A DNA stretch of 64,000 nt from contig JAREIK010014559.1 of assembly GCA_029783825.1 (NCBI GenBank), forward strand, positions 1 through 64,000, read 5' to 3'. Shown in pieces: positions 24,901 through 39,012 of the stretch. Every line of letters starts with the position of its first letter. Position 1 is the stretch's first letter. Both the position numbers and the translations under genes were made by a program. The stretch comes from Sapria himalayana (taxonomy: Eukaryota; Streptophyta; Magnoliopsida; Malpighiales; Rafflesiaceae). The notes beneath the pieces are model-generated. The model saw nothing but the letters and a program-made list of their open reading frames with translations. It ran no database searches and was not told the origin of the DNA.

Positions 24901-27873
24901 AATTTTTTGTTATTTCATTGATTAAATAAAACCTATAAATAGGAAAATGTGTAAACATATAAATCAATAAACTCCTTAACCCGAAAATCAAAAAAACTTA
25001 AACAATTAAATAGTTATACCCTAAATAATAAATAATAAATCTCATATTTTTTAGTATTCATTATAATTTTAAATATAGATTTTAATTATTTATTAGTTTA
25101 ATTTTATAGAAATATAAATTAAAAAATAAATTATTAGTGAGATAAATATAATTTAAATAATTTATTTTTCATCAAAAATTATATAGGCTTATAAATGGAT
25201 ACAAAAATTTAAAAATTTAAACTTTATATTTAGTAAAATATTTCACTTTTATTTTGAGTCATTTTAGGTTTTGCAAATATATTTTAAACAATATTTATCT
25301 TATTAATAATTGGTTATTACTTTTTTATGATCATTATTATAATAAATATCAATAAAATAGTTTACATTGAATATATATTATATATAATTATTATGATTAT
25401 TATACCTTCATATTGTATTCACTTTTCAAAAAAAAATTTAAAAATTATTATATTTTCAAAGGTTATAACCTTCGAGAATGAAAAAAAATTAACAAAAATA
25501 AATTTTTTGTTATTTTATTTTTTATATAAAACCTATAAACTACTAAATGACTAAATACTAAAATGACTAAACTTCTAAACCCCGAAGCCCATAAATAGTT
25601 AAATCATTAAATTAGTATAGTCTAAATAATAAATCCTAAATCTCTGTTTTATTAGTATTCATTAGAATTTTAAATATTCATTTTAATTATTTATCAGTTT
25701 ATTTTTATAGAAATATTAATTACAAAATAAATTATTAGTACGTCATATATAATTTAAATAATTTATTTTTTATCAAAAAAAATGCTTATAAAAAGAGGCA
25801 CAAATTTAAAAATAAAAAATTATTATTTAATAATATATCTTATTTTGATTATGAATCATTTTAGATTATACAATTATATTTTAATTTATATCATTCTTAT
25901 AAATACAAATTTATTAATTTATTTATTGATCATTATTATAATATCTATCAATAAAATTATTTATATTGAGTTTACATTATATAAAATTAAAATTATTATA
26001 TTTTCAAATGTTACAACCGTCAAAAATTAAAAAAAATCAAAAAATTAAATTTTTTGTTTTTTTTCATTCTTTTAATAAAAACTATTAATCTATAAAGGTC
26101 TAAACAATTAAATCACTAAACTCCTAAACCACAAAACACCTAAATACTTAAACCATTAAACTGGTATATCCTTATTAATATATAATAAATCACATTTTTA
26201 TTTGTATTCATTATAATTTTAAATATTCATTTTAATTATTTAGTAGTTTATTATTATAGAATTATAAATTACAAAATAAATTATGAGTAAGACAAATATA
26301 ATTTGAATAATTTATTTTTTATCACTAAATATAAACTTATAAAAAAGCAAAACATTAAAAAAAATCATTATTTAGTAATATATTTTACTTTGATTTGAAT
26401 AAATTTAGATTTTGCAAATACTTTTTAAATAATAACTATTTTATTAATAATAGTTTATTAATTTATTTTTTTGATTATAATTATAATATCTAGCAATATA
26501 ATTATTTATATTGAATTTAAATGAATTATAATTATGAAGAATTTTATAAATAAATATTATATTTACATTTAAAAAAAATTTAAAAATTATTATATTTTCA
26601 AAGGATATAATCTTCAAAAATTAGAATAAATAGTAAAAATAAATTTTTTGTTATATCATTGTTTAAATTAAACTTATAAACCACTAAATGCCTAAGCACT
26701 TAAACCTTTAAACTCCTAAACACAAAAGCCCCTTAATACTTAAACCTTTAAACTCGTAAACCTTAAATATAATTTAAATAATTTATAAAAATATTAATTA
26801 CAAAATAAATTATGAGTGATACAAATATTATTTAAAAATTTTAATTTCATCAAAAAATATATAAGCTTATAAAAAGAAGCAAAAACTAAAAAACAAAAAT
26901 TTTTATATAGTAATAAATTTTACTTGGATTTTGAATAATTTTAGGTTTTGCAATTATATTTTAATTTATATCCATAATAATAATAATAACAACATATTAA
27001 TTTATTTTTTATAATTGATATCATATCTATCAATAAAATTGTATTTATTTAGTTTATATTATATATAATTATAATGATTATTATTACTAAATATTGTATT
27101 CACATTTTTAAAAAAATTTTAAAATTATTATATTGTCAAAGGTTATAATCTCTGAAAATGTGAAAAAATATCAAAAATAATTTTTTTGTTATTTCATTGT
27201 TTAAACAAAACAAATAAACAACTAAATGCCTAAAAACATAAATATCTAATGTCCTAAATGACAAAACATCTAAATACTTAAAATATTAAACTGGTATACA
27301 TTAATTATAATTCATAAATCTCATTTTAATTTTTATTCAATATAATTATATATATTTTTTTAATTATTTATCAGTTTTTTTATTGAAATATTAATTACAA
27401 AATAAATTATTAATGAGACAGATATAATTTAAATTAAATAGGTATACCCTAAATAATAAAGAATAAATCTCATTTTTTTATCATTATAATTTTAAATATT
27501 CATTTTAATTATTTATTTGTTTATTTTTATATAAATATTAATTATAAAATAAATGATGAGTTAGAAAATATATAATTTATATATATTATTTTTGATCAAA
27601 AAAAATATAGATAAACTTATTAAATGAAAAAAAAATTAAAAACAAAAAATTATTATATAGTAATATAATTTGCTTTGCTTTTGAATCATTATAGGTTTTG
27701 TAATTTTTTTTAATTGATATCTATCTTATTAATAATAGATTATTAATTTATTTTTTGATCATTTATTTGAATATTTATCAATAATATTGTTTATATTGAA
27801 TTTATATGATATATAAATATAATGATTATTATAACTAAATATTGAATTCACTTTTGAAAAAATTTAAATATTA

Positions 27874-27909
27874 TTATATTTTCAAAGGTTATAACCTTTG
27901 AAAATATAA
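27874..27909. repeat. Perfect 36-bp satellite dyad
   Basis: TTATATTTTCAAAGGTTA followed by its exact reverse complement, the longest perfect form I found. Confidence 0.92.
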
Positions 27910-29278
27910 AAAAATAATAAAAATAAATATTATGTTATTTTAATTTTTAAATAAAACCTATAAACCATCAAATGCATACACTGTTAAATCAATAAACTTC
28001 TAAAGCCCGTAATGCCTAAAGACATAAACCATTAAACCGCTATAGACTACTTAATAATTAAGAAATCTAATTTTTATTTCAATTTATTATAATTTTAAAT
28101 ATTCATTTTAATTCTTTATTAGTTTATTTATATATAAATTTTTATTACAAAATAAATTGTGAGTGTGCCAAATATAATTTAAATAATTTATTTTTAATAA
28201 AAAAAAATATACGCTTATAAAAGAAGTAAAAATTTAAAAATTAAAAATTATTATCCACTAATATTTTTTACTCAAATTTTGAATCAATTTGGGTTTTGTA
28301 AATATTTTTTAATTAATATATATCTTATTATTAATAGTTTATTAATTTAATTTTTGATCATTATATAATATCTTTCAATATAATTGTTTATAATTAATTT
28401 ATATGATATATAATTATTAATATTATTATAACTAAATATTGTATTCACATTACAAAAAATTTTAAATATTATTATAATTTGAAAGGTTATAACCTATTAA
28501 AATGACAAAAAATTAAAATTTTTTTTGTTATTTTATTGTTTAAATAAAACCTATAAACCACTAAAAGCCTAAAAACATAAATTACTAAACTCCTAAACGA
28601 CAAAATCTCTAAATACTTAAACCATTTAACTGGTATACATTAATAATAAATAATAAATCTCATATTAATTTTTATTCAGTATAATTTTAAATTTTTATTT
28701 TAATTTTTTATCACTTTATTTTTATAGAAATATTAATTACAAAATAAATTATTAGTGAGACAGATCTAATTTAAATTAAACCGGTATCTTTAATTAATAA
28801 ATAATAAATCATATTTTTTTTATTTATAATCATAAATATTCATTTTAATTATTTATATGTTTATTTATATATAAATATTAATTACGAAATAAATTGAGTT
28901 AGCCAAATATACTTTATATATATTATTTTTCATCAAAAAATTATAAATAATCTTTTAAAAAATAAAAAAATATCTAAACAAAAAATTATTATATAATAAT
29001 ATTTTTTGCTTTACTTTTGAATCATTTTAGGTTTTATAATTATATTTTAATTAATATCTATCCTTTTTTAATTGATATCTATCTTATTAATAATTATTTA
29101 TTAATTTATTTTTTGATCATTATTAGAATATTTTTCAATAAAATTGTATATATGGAATTTATATGATATATAAATATAATGATTATTATAAGTAAATATT
29201 GAATTCACTTTTGAAAAAAATTTAAAAATTATCATATTTACAAAGGTTATAACCTTTGGAAATATGAAAAAATAATAA

Positions 29279-30581
29279 ATGTGAATACTATATTTAGTTT
29301 TGATAATATTAATAATTATACATCATATAAATTCTATATAAACAATAATATTGATAGATATTATATTAATGATCAAAAAATAAATTAATAAACTATTATA
29401 AATAAGATAGATATTATTTAAAATATATTTACAAAACATAAATTTATTCAAAATCAAAGTAAAATAAATTACTAAATAATAATGTTTTTGATGTATTGCT
29501 TCTTTTTATAAGTTTATATTTTTTGTTCTTAAAAGTATATTATTTAAATTATATTTGTCTTACTTATAATTTATTTTGTAATAAATATTTCTATAAAAAT
29601 AAACTAATAAAAAATTAAATGAATATTTAAAATTATAATAAATAGAAATAAAAATTATATTTAATAATTATTATGTACTATATAGTGGTTTAATGGTTCA
29701 TGTATTTAGATATTACAGGGTTTAACCTTTGAAAATAAAATAACAAAAAATAAAATAACATATAAATAAAATAACAAAAAAATAAAATAACCTTTGAAAA
29801 ATAAAATATAATTTTATTTAAAAAATATACAGATTTAACTGTATATTTAAAAAATATACAGATTTAACTGTGTATGCATTTAGTGGTTTATAGGTTTTAT
29901 TTTAAAAATAAAATAACAAAAAAAAATTTTATTATTTTTTGATATTTACAATGGTTATAACCTTTGAAAATATAATAATTTTTAAATATTTTTTAAAAGC
30001 GAATTCAATATTTAGTTATAATAATCATTATATTTATATATCATATAAATTCAATATAAACAATATTAGTGATTAATATTCTAATAATGGTCAAAAAATA
30101 AATTAATGATTTATTATTAATAAGAAAAATATCAATTAAAATATAATTACAATACATTAAATGATTCATAAGCAAACCAAAATATATTACTACATAATAA
30201 TTTTTTGTTTTGTAATTTTTTTATTTTAAAAAGTTTATCTATATTTTTTTGATTAAAAATAATTTACATAAATTTTATTTGTCTAACTCATAATTTATTT
30301 TTTAATTAATATTTATATAAAAATAAACTAATAAATAATTAAAATGAATATTTAAAATTATAATGAAAAAAATTGAGATTTATTATTTATTATTTAAGGT
30401 ATACCGGTCTAATTTAAATTATATCAGTCTCACTAATAATTAATTTTGTAATTAATATTTTTATAAAAATAAACTGATAAATAATTAAAATAAAAATTTA
30501 AAATTATAGTGAATAAAAATTAAAATGAGATTTATGATTTATTATTAATGTATAGTAATTTAATAGTTTAAGTATTTAGAG
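29279..30581 (-). repeat. AT-rich satellite array, block 6 (- orientation)
   Basis: Begins ATGTGAATACTATATTTAG directly after + text ending AAAAAATAATAA, about 25 bp past a dyad, so the two orientations form a fold-back. It contains a 29-bp tandem duplication (29816-29873) and half-dyad insertions (TAACCTTTGAAAA at 29723 and 29788). It ends at hAT copy D near 30581 with AGG shared at the joint. Confidence 0.85.
29816..29873. repeat. 29-bp tandem duplication
   Basis: TTAAAAAATATACAGATTTA plus ACTGTATAT is repeated head to tail. The second copy runs into the normal monomer text TGTGTATGCATTTAGTGG. Confidence 0.9.
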
Positions 30582-30977
30582 GCACTCCACACTGAGGGAT
30601 TGTTTTTCATTGTTTGTGAAGGAAAAGAAGAAATTATTTGATAGCATATCATCTCATTGTTGTAGAGTTTCATTGACTACCGACACTTGGACTAGCATTC
30701 AAAATTTGTCTTATATATGTTTGACTATTCATTTCATTGATTCTCAATGGAATATGCATAAAAGGCTTTTGACCTTTTGTGTAATTAAAAGTCATTCTGG
30801 AGTTAATATTAGAAATGCTATTGAGTTTTGCATGAATGAATGGGGTTTGAGAAAGTTGATGTTCATTAATGTTGACAAATTTATCAAATAATGATGTTGT
30901 AGTTGAACAATTGAAAAAAATGCTTGTGAAGAAAAGTGTTGTACCTTTAAGAGGCGAGCATTTTCATATGAAGAAAG
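30582..30977 (+). pseudogene. hAT transposase core fragment (copy D)
   Basis: An open stretch (30610-30891) encodes SISSHCC, TTDTWTSIQ with the first catalytic Asp, then MHKR and MNEWGLRKL. A one-base insertion at VDKFIKstop disrupts the VDNAS motif (other copies read GACAATGCATCAAATAATG, this one GACAAATTTATCAAATAATG), so the second Asp region is out of frame. Frame is then lost and the sequence ends at the internal deletion. Non-functional. Confidence 0.85.
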
Positions 30978-31681
30978 GAGGGAGTTGAAGAAGAGATAAT
31001 TAATTGGGTTTGGATTTTCATTGCTGTTGTGGGATGAACTTTTTAAATGATTATTATCATGGTTGTTATTAGTTGTATTTTTTTTGTTATATTAAGCTAC
31101 CTAATTTTAGTAATTACTTTAGTAGTAATTGATGCTACTAATGTTTGTGGTCATCTTTAGCTATTCCTTCATATTTTAAGTAATTGTTTAAAAAATGTAG
31201 TATTGTTATTATGGTTAACTTTCACTCGGCTGAACAAAGCCAACTTGTGACTAAACAAAGAACCAAATTAAGCACACAACTCGGTCCCGTTCTATTTAAC
31301 ATTTCTATCCTTTTCTGCACATCTAAGCTTTTGACAAGGTAATGGAACTCGTTTGCGGTATTCATCCAATTTGACAAAACAAAATTTTCCCAAATTGAGT
31401 TTGAAAGATACATAACTAAGTAATTATAAATGGTACAACAAAACATTTCAACATGAACTAATTTGGTCGGTTTGAAGAAAATAAATTGAAAAAAAATGTC
31501 CGAACTCCATTCCGTCCCGGAACCATTTTCTCCTACCCAAAATCTCTGATCTCCGTACCATCCCATCCTGATATTTTCAACCTATTGGACAGGTCTGGAT
31601 CTTCAAAAAAAAATCTCCTAACTGTGGGAAGGGACTGGAGATTTGTAATCCCCATCCAGTCCCGTCCGATGAGCACCACTT
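30582..31681 (+). mobile_element. hAT transposon copy D, 5' truncated and internally deleted
   Basis: The left end starts inside the transposase coding region at GCACTCCACACTGAGG. At about 30978 CATTTTCATATG is joined to AAGAAAGGAGGG, removing about 1.36 kb relative to copy E (the second half of the transposase and both terminal introns). The right part is the full 3' region, ending in a decayed inverted repeat (reverse complement AAGTGGTGCTCATCGGAC) next to octamer GCAATTAG (31682-31689), a one-base variant of the shared target. The ORFs at 31222-31566 (-) and 31486-31689 (+) lie in this non-coding region and are not conserved genes. Confidence 0.88.
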
Positions 31682-33526
31682 GCAATTAGTGGTTTATAGG
31701 TTTTATTTAAAAAATAAAATAACAACAAATTTAATATAACTTTTGAAACTATAACAATTTTTAAATTTTTTTAAAATGTGAATACTATATTTAGTTATGA
31801 TAATCTTAATAATTAAATATCATGAAAATTCAATATAAAAAATTATATTGATATATATTATAATAATGATCATACAAAAGATTAATAAATATTTATTAAT
31901 AAGATAAATATTGTTTAAAATATATTTACAAAACCTAAAATGATTCAAAATGAAAGTGAAATATTTTACTAAATATTAAGTTTAAATTTTTAAATTTTGG
32001 TATCTATTTATAAGCTTATATATTTTTTGATCAAAAATAAATTATTTAAATTATATTTGCCTAACTATTAATTTATTTTTTAATTTATATTTCTGTAAAA
32101 ATAAACTAATAGATAATTAAAATGTATATATAAAATTATAATGAATACTGATAAAAATGAGATTTATGATTTATTATTTAGGGTATACCTATTTAATGGT
32201 TTATGTTTTTTGTGGTTTTGGGGTTAATGACTTTATTGATTTATATGTTTACACATTTAGGTTTTATTTATTGATTTATAGGTTTTATTTAATCAATGAA
32301 ATAACATAAAATTTATTTTTATGAATTTTCGTGATTTTAAAAGGTTATAACCTTTGAAAATATAATAATTTTTTAATAGTTCTAAAATATGAATACAATA
32401 CTTAGTTATAATAATCTTAATAATTATATTTGATGTAAATTAAAAATAAAAAATTTTATTAATATATATTATTTTGATGATCAAAAAATAAATTAATAAA
32501 TTATTATTAATAAGAAAGATATTAATTAAAATATATTGGTAGAACCTAAAATAATTCAAAATCAAAGTAAATTATATTACTAAATAAAATTTAAAATTTT
32601 TGAAATTTTGTTTATTTTTATAAGCTTATATTTTTTTTCATAAAAAATAATTTATTTAAATTATATATGTCTCACTCATTATTTATTTTGTAATTAATAT
32701 TTCTATAAAAATAAACTAATAAATAATTAAAAAGAATATTTAAAATTATAATGAATAAAAATAAAAATGAGATTTATTAATTATTATTTAGGTTATATAG
32801 GCTTAATGGTTTAAGTATTTAGGGGGTTTTGGTGTTTAGGAGTCTAGAGATTTAAATGTTTAGGCATTTAGTGGTTTATAAGTTTTATTTAAATACTAAA
32901 ATAATAATAATATTTTTTTGTGATTTTTTATCATTTTTGAAGATTATAACTTTTGAAAATATAATAATTTTTAAATTTTTTTCAAATGTAAATATAATAT
33001 TTAGTTATAATAATCATAATAATTATAAGACATTTAAATCCAATATAAGTAATTTTATTGTAACATATTATAAAATTGATCATATAATAAATTAATAAAC
33101 TATTCTTAATAAGATTGATAGCAATTAAAATATAATTACAAAATGTATACATAATGATTCAAAATCAAAGTAAAATATATTACTAAATAATAATTTTTTG
33201 TTTTTAAATTTCTACTTCTTTTTATATGCTTATATTTTTTTTATTAAAAATAAATTATTAAATTATAGTTGTCCCGCTCATTATTTATTTTATGATTAAT
33301 ATTTATATAAAAAAAAAACTAATAAATAATTAAAATGAATATTTAATATTATAATGAGTACAAATTAAAATGAGATTTATGTTTTTTTATATATGGTATA
33401 CCGGTTTAATGGTTTGATTATTTAGGAGTTTTGTTGTTTAGGAGTTTATCAATTTATGTTTTTAGGTATTTAGTGGTTTATAGGTTTTATTTATATAATA
33501 AAAATAACTTTTTTTTATTTTTTCTG

Positions 33527-33554
33527 ATTTTCAAAGGTTATAACCTTTGAAAAT
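33527..33554. repeat. Perfect 28-bp satellite dyad
   Basis: ATTTTCAAAGGTTA plus its exact reverse complement, in the inverted domain. Confidence 0.92.
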
Positions 33555-33885
33555 AAAATAATTTTTAAAATCTTTTGAAATGTGAATACTATGTATAATT
33601 ATATTAATCTTACTAATTATATATCATATAAATTCAATATAAACAATTTTAATGATAGATATTATAATAATGATCAAAAATTAAATTAATAAACTATTAT
33701 TAATAATATAAATAATAATTAAAATATATTTACATAACACAATGATACAAAATCAAATCAAAATATATTACTAAATAATAATATTTAGATGAAAAATATA
33801 TTACTATATAAAAATGATTCAGAAGAGAGCAAAATATATTACTATATAATAATTTGTTGTTTTGAAATTTTTTTTATTTTAAAAT

Positions 33886-33917
33886 AAATTATTTTTCATT
33901 TTAATGAAAAATAATTT
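33886..33917. repeat. 15-bp perfect hairpin with 2-base loop
   Basis: AAATTATTTTTCATT, loop TT, AATGAAAAATAATTT. The right arm is normal monomer text; the left arm is an extra inverted copy of it, as expected from copying back on the nascent strand. The duplicated word is the same one present at the 11106 orientation switch. Confidence 0.9.
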
Positions 33918-34644
33918 TTATAAATTATATTTTTCTAAATCATAATTTATTTTATAATTAATATTTATATAAAAATAAACAAATAGATAATTAAAATGAA
34001 TATTTAAAATTATAATGAAAAAAATAATATTGAGATTTATTATTTATTATTTAAGGTTACTAGTTTAAACGGATTATTATTTATTATTTAGTGTTTTAGA
34101 GATTTAGGTGTTATTGATTTAAGTGTTTAAACATTTAGTGGTTTATAGGTTTTATTTAAACAATGAAATATCGAAAAAAAATATTTATTTTTTTATTTTT
34201 TCACATTTTCAAAGGTTATAAACTTTGAAAATATAATAATTTTAAAATTTTTTTCAAAAGTGAATTCAATATTTAGTTATAATAATCATTATATTTATAT
34301 ATCATATAAATTCAATATAAACAATATTATTGATAAATATTCAAATAAATGATCAAAAAATAAATTAATAATCTATTATTAATAAGATAGATATCAATTA
34401 AAAAAAATTACAAAACCTATAATATTTCAGAAGCAAAGCAAATTATATTACTATATAATAATTTTTTGTTTTTAATTTTTTTTTCTTTTAATAAGTTTAT
34501 CTATATTTTTTTTGATCAAAAATAATATATATAAATTATATTTGTCTAACTCATCATTTATTTTTTAATTAATATTTATATAAAAATAAACAAATAAATA
34601 ATTAAAATGAATATTTAAAATTATAATGAAAAAAATAAAAATGG

Positions 34645-34714
34645 ATTTATTATTTATTATTTATTATTTATTACTTATTATTTAGTATTTATTATTTATT
34701 ATTTAGGATATATC
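34645..34714. repeat. Expanded (TTTATTA)n tract
   Basis: The normal two-unit TTTATTATTTATTATTTAGG of the - monomer is expanded to about eight imperfect heptamers. Slippage product; no gene. Confidence 0.8.
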
Positions 34715-37149
34715 TGATTAAAAAAATTATATATTTAGGGTTTTCGAGATTTAGAAGTTATTCATTTAAGAGTTTAGGCATTTAATGGTTTATAGGTTTT
34801 ATTCAAATAATGAAATAATAAAAAATTTATTTTTGATATTTTTTCAAATTTTCTAAGATTATAACATTTGAAAATATAATAATTTTAAAATTTATTAAAA
34901 ATGTGAATACAATATTTAGTAATAATAAATATTATAACTATATATAATATAAACAAAATATAAACAATTTTATTGATAGATATTATATGAATTATCAAAC
35001 AATAAATTAATAAACTATTATTAATATGATAGATATAAATTAAAATAAAATTAAAAAAAACTTAAAATGATTCAAAATCAAAGTAAAATTTATTATTACA
35101 TTATAATTTTTTTTTTAGTTTTTGCATCATTTTATAAGCTTATATGATTTATTGATGAAAAATATATTATTTAAATTATATTTGTATCACTCATAATTTA
35201 TTTTGTAATTAATATTTCTATAAATTATTTAAATTATATTTAAGGTTTACGAGTTTAAAGGTTTAAGTATTTAGGGGCTTCGGGGTTTAGGAGTTTAGAT
35301 ATTTATGTATTTAGGCATTTAATGTTTTATAAGCTTTATTTAAATAATGATATAACAAAAAATTTATTTTTGTTATTTTTTCTCATTTTTGAAGGTTATA
35401 AACTTTGAAAATATAACAATTTTTAAATTTCTTTTATATGTGAATACTATATTTAGTTATGATAATCTTGATAATTATATACATGTAAATTCAATATAAA
35501 CAATTATATTGAAATATATTATATTAATGATCAAAAAATAAATTAATAAACTATTATTAATAAGATAGATATAATTTTAAATATATTTGTAAAACGTAAA
35601 TTTATTCAAAATCAAAGTAAAATATATTACAAAATAATACTTTTTTTGATGTTTTGCTTCTTTTTATAAGTTTATATTTTGTGTTATTAAAAGTAAATTA
35701 TTTAAATTATATATGTCTTCATCATAATTAATTTTTAATTTATAATTCTATAAAAATAAACTAATAAAGAATTAAAATGAATATTTAAAAATATAATGAA
35801 TACAAATAAAATAGAGATTTATTATTTATTATTCAGGATATACTAATTTAATGGTTTAAGTATTTAGGTGTTTTGGGGTTTAGTGATTTAATTGTTTAGG
35901 CCTTTAGTGATTTATAGTTTTTATTTAATGATTGAATAAATAAAAAATTTAATTTTTTTATATTTTTTTAATCTTTGAAGGTTATAACCTTGGAAATTAT
36001 AATAATTTTTAATTTTTTTTAAATGTGAATATAATATTCAGTAATAATAATCTTAATAATTATATATAATGTAAACTCAATATAAATAATTTTATTAATA
36101 GATATTATAATAATGATCAATAAAAAATTAATAAACTATTATTAATAAGAATGATATAAATTAAAATATAATTACAAAATCTAAAATGATTAAAAATAAA
36201 AATAAAATATATTACTAAATAATGAATTTTTGTTTTTAATATTTTGCCTCTTTTTTAGAGATATATATTTTTTTTTGATAAAAAATAAATTATTTAAATT
36301 AGATATATCTCACTAATAATTTATTTCTATAAAAATATATTAGATAAATAATTAAAATAAAAATTTAAAATTATACTTAATAAAAATTAATTTGATATTT
36401 ATTATTTTTTATTAATGTACACCAGTTTAATAGTTTAAGTATTTAAAGATTTTGTCATTTAGGAGTTTAGCAATTTATGCTTTTAGGCATTTAGTGGTTT
36501 AAAGTTTTTATTTAAATAATAAAATAACAAAAAAATTGTGTAATTTTTTCTCATTTTTATAGGTTATGACCTTTGAAAATATAATAATATTTAAAATTTT
36601 TTGAAATGTGAATACAATATTTAGTTATAATAATATTAATAATTATATATCATATAAATTCAATATAAACAATTTTATTGATAGATAATATAATAATGAT
36701 CAAAATTTAAATTAATAAACTATTAATAAAAAGATTGATATTAATTAAAAAATATTTACAAATCACAAATTGATTCAAAATTAAAATAAAATATATTACT
36801 GGATAATAATTTTTAATTTTTAAATTTTTACTTCATTTATAAGCATATATATTTTTTTGATTAAAAATAAATTAATTAAAATATATATGTCGCTCTTATA
36901 ATTTAATTTGTAATAAATATTTCTAAAAAAAAAAATTAATAAATAATTAAAATGAATATTTAAAATTATAATATATAGAAATAAAAATTAGATTTATTAA
37001 TTATTAAGTATTATATATCAGTTTAATGGATTATGTATTTAGGCATTATTAGGTTTATGAGTTTACTGATTTAACTGTGTATGCATTTAGTTGTTAATAA
37101 GTTTTATTAAAAAAATAAAATAAAATATATTTATTTTTATTATTTTTTG

Positions 37150-37181
37150 ATATTTTCAAAGGTTATAACCTTTGAAAATAT
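37150..37181. repeat. Perfect 32-bp satellite dyad
   Basis: ATATTTTCAAAGGTTA plus its exact reverse complement, identical to the site at 10041-10072 although that monomer is in the opposite orientation. Confidence 0.92.
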
Positions 37182-39012
37182 AATAATTTTTAAATTTTTT
37201 TCAAATGTGAATACAATATTCAGTTACGATAATCATTATATTTATATATCATATAAATTCAATATAAACAATTTTATTGATAAATATTCTAATAATGATC
37301 AAAAAATAAATTAATAATCTATTATTAATAAGTTAGATATCAATTAAAATATAATTACAAAACCTAAAATGATTCAGAAGAAAAGCCAAATATATTACTA
37401 TATAATAATTGTTTGGTTAGAAATTTTTTTTTCTTTTAAAAAGTTTATCAATAATTTTTTGATTAAAAATAATTTAAATAAATTATATTTGTCTAACTCA
37501 ATTTATTTTGCAATTAATATTTATATATAAATAAACAAATAAATAATTAAAATGAATATTTAAAATTATAATGAAAAAAAATGAGATTTATTATTTATTA
37601 TTTAGGGATACCGGTTTAATTTAAATTAGATCTGTCTCACAAATAATTTATTTTTTTATTTATATTTCTATAAAATAAATTGATAAATAATTAAAATAAA
37701 AATTTAAAATTATACTGAATAAATATTAAAATGAGATTTATGATTTTTTATTAATGTATACCAATTTAATGATTTAAGTATTTAGAGGTTTTGTCATTAG
37801 AAGTTTAGCGATTTAAGTTTTTAGGCTTTTAGTGGTTTATTGGTTTTATTTAAAAAAATAAATTAACAAAAAAAATTTATATAATTTTTTATCATTTTCA
37901 TAGATTATAACATTTGAAAATATAATAATATTTAAAATTTTTTGTAATTTTAATATAATATTTTCTTATAATAATATTAATAATTATATATCATATAAAT
38001 TTAATATAAATAATTTTATTGATAGATATTATAATAATGATCAAAAATTAAATTTATAAACTATTAATATTAAGATAGATATTAATTAAAAAATATTTAC
38101 AAAACCCAAATTGATTCTAAATTAAAGTAACTTATATTACTTTATAATAATTTTTAATTATAAATTTATACTTCTTATATAAGCATATATTTTTATTAGA
38201 TAAATAATATATTATTTAAATTATATTTATCACACTCATAATTTATTTTGTAATAAATATTTTTAAATAAATACACTAATAAATAATTAAAATGAATATT
38301 TAAAAATAAAATAAATAGCAATAAAAAATAGATTTATTAATTATTAATAGTATTTAGCGGTTTAATGGTTTATGTATTTAGGCATTACATGGTCTAGGAG
38401 TTTACTGATTTAAATTTATATGTATTTAGTTGGGCAGCTCATGGGACTCGGAGATTTGCGACCTAACCCGAAGTCTTGTCCCGAAGGAATTGGGACTGAG
38501 AAAAATCCATTGACTTTGACTTTTCCCATCCCGTTCTATCACATATTTTTTCTTTTGGGACGGTTCCGGATCTTAACCAATATCCCCCCGAGAACCGTCT
38601 CATCCTAAAAAACTGATACTAGGACCAGGAATATATATATATTTCTATAACATGAAGATGCCACCAATTACGCTACTGCCCATCCAATTCCGACGCACCT
38701 ATTGCTGTTCCGACGAGTTCCAGACCACCTCATGCCGTTCCAACCATGTTTAGTTAGGTCCATCCATTGTCCGTCACACTTCTGGTTGCCTCCACCGTGT
38801 CCCAGATTCCACCAGCCTTTTGGTTTGTTTTTTTTGATGAGAATTGAGTGATTAATTATTATTATTATGTGTCTCAGTCAGTTTTGTTGAGTATTGGTTG
38901 TGGTGTTGTGGTTGGGCCAAAAGAGTTCGGTGAATGTGTTACAGTCAGTTTTGTAGAGCTTGCTTGTTTCAAATATTTATATGTATTTATGCTTAACATA
39001 TCATATTAATTA

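Larger units (their letters stand above)
22513..29278 (+). repeat. AT-rich satellite array, block 5 (+ orientation)
   Basis: About ten or eleven monomers. Notable sites are a dyad with matched changes in both arms at 23653-23680, a patchwork of half-dyads at 24800-24900, and a perfect 36-bp dyad at 27874-27909. HindIII words (AAGCTTATA) recur near 23386, 23934, 24530 and 26872. The last monomer passes its dyad (near 29242) and then switches orientation at 29279. Small ORFs at 25327-25554 and 25782-26030 have satellite-type composition and are not genes. Confidence 0.85.
31682..38429 (-). repeat. AT-rich satellite array, block 7 (- orientation)
   Basis: Dyads near 32344, 32943, 33537, 34214, 34857, 35395, 35980, 36563, 37161 and 37900, spaced 538-739 bp. 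Perfect dyads lie at 33527-33554 and 37150-37181. A separate 15-bp hairpin is at 33886-33917, and an expanded TTTATTA tract at 34645-34714. The last monomer is the GTAATGCC-type, whose octamer GTATTTAG (38422-38429) is the left target copy of hAT E. The 79-codon ORF at 32856-33095 is satellite read-through. Confidence 0.85.

Noticed and set aside
31222..31566. 114-codon ORF and related frames at 41700-41903, 43310-43522 and 60342-60539 in the hAT 3' region
   Set aside because: Similar peptides recur because the transposon DNA is repeated, but frames differ in length with scattered stops and frameshifts, and no known domain is seen. Non-coding subterminal sequence is simpler.
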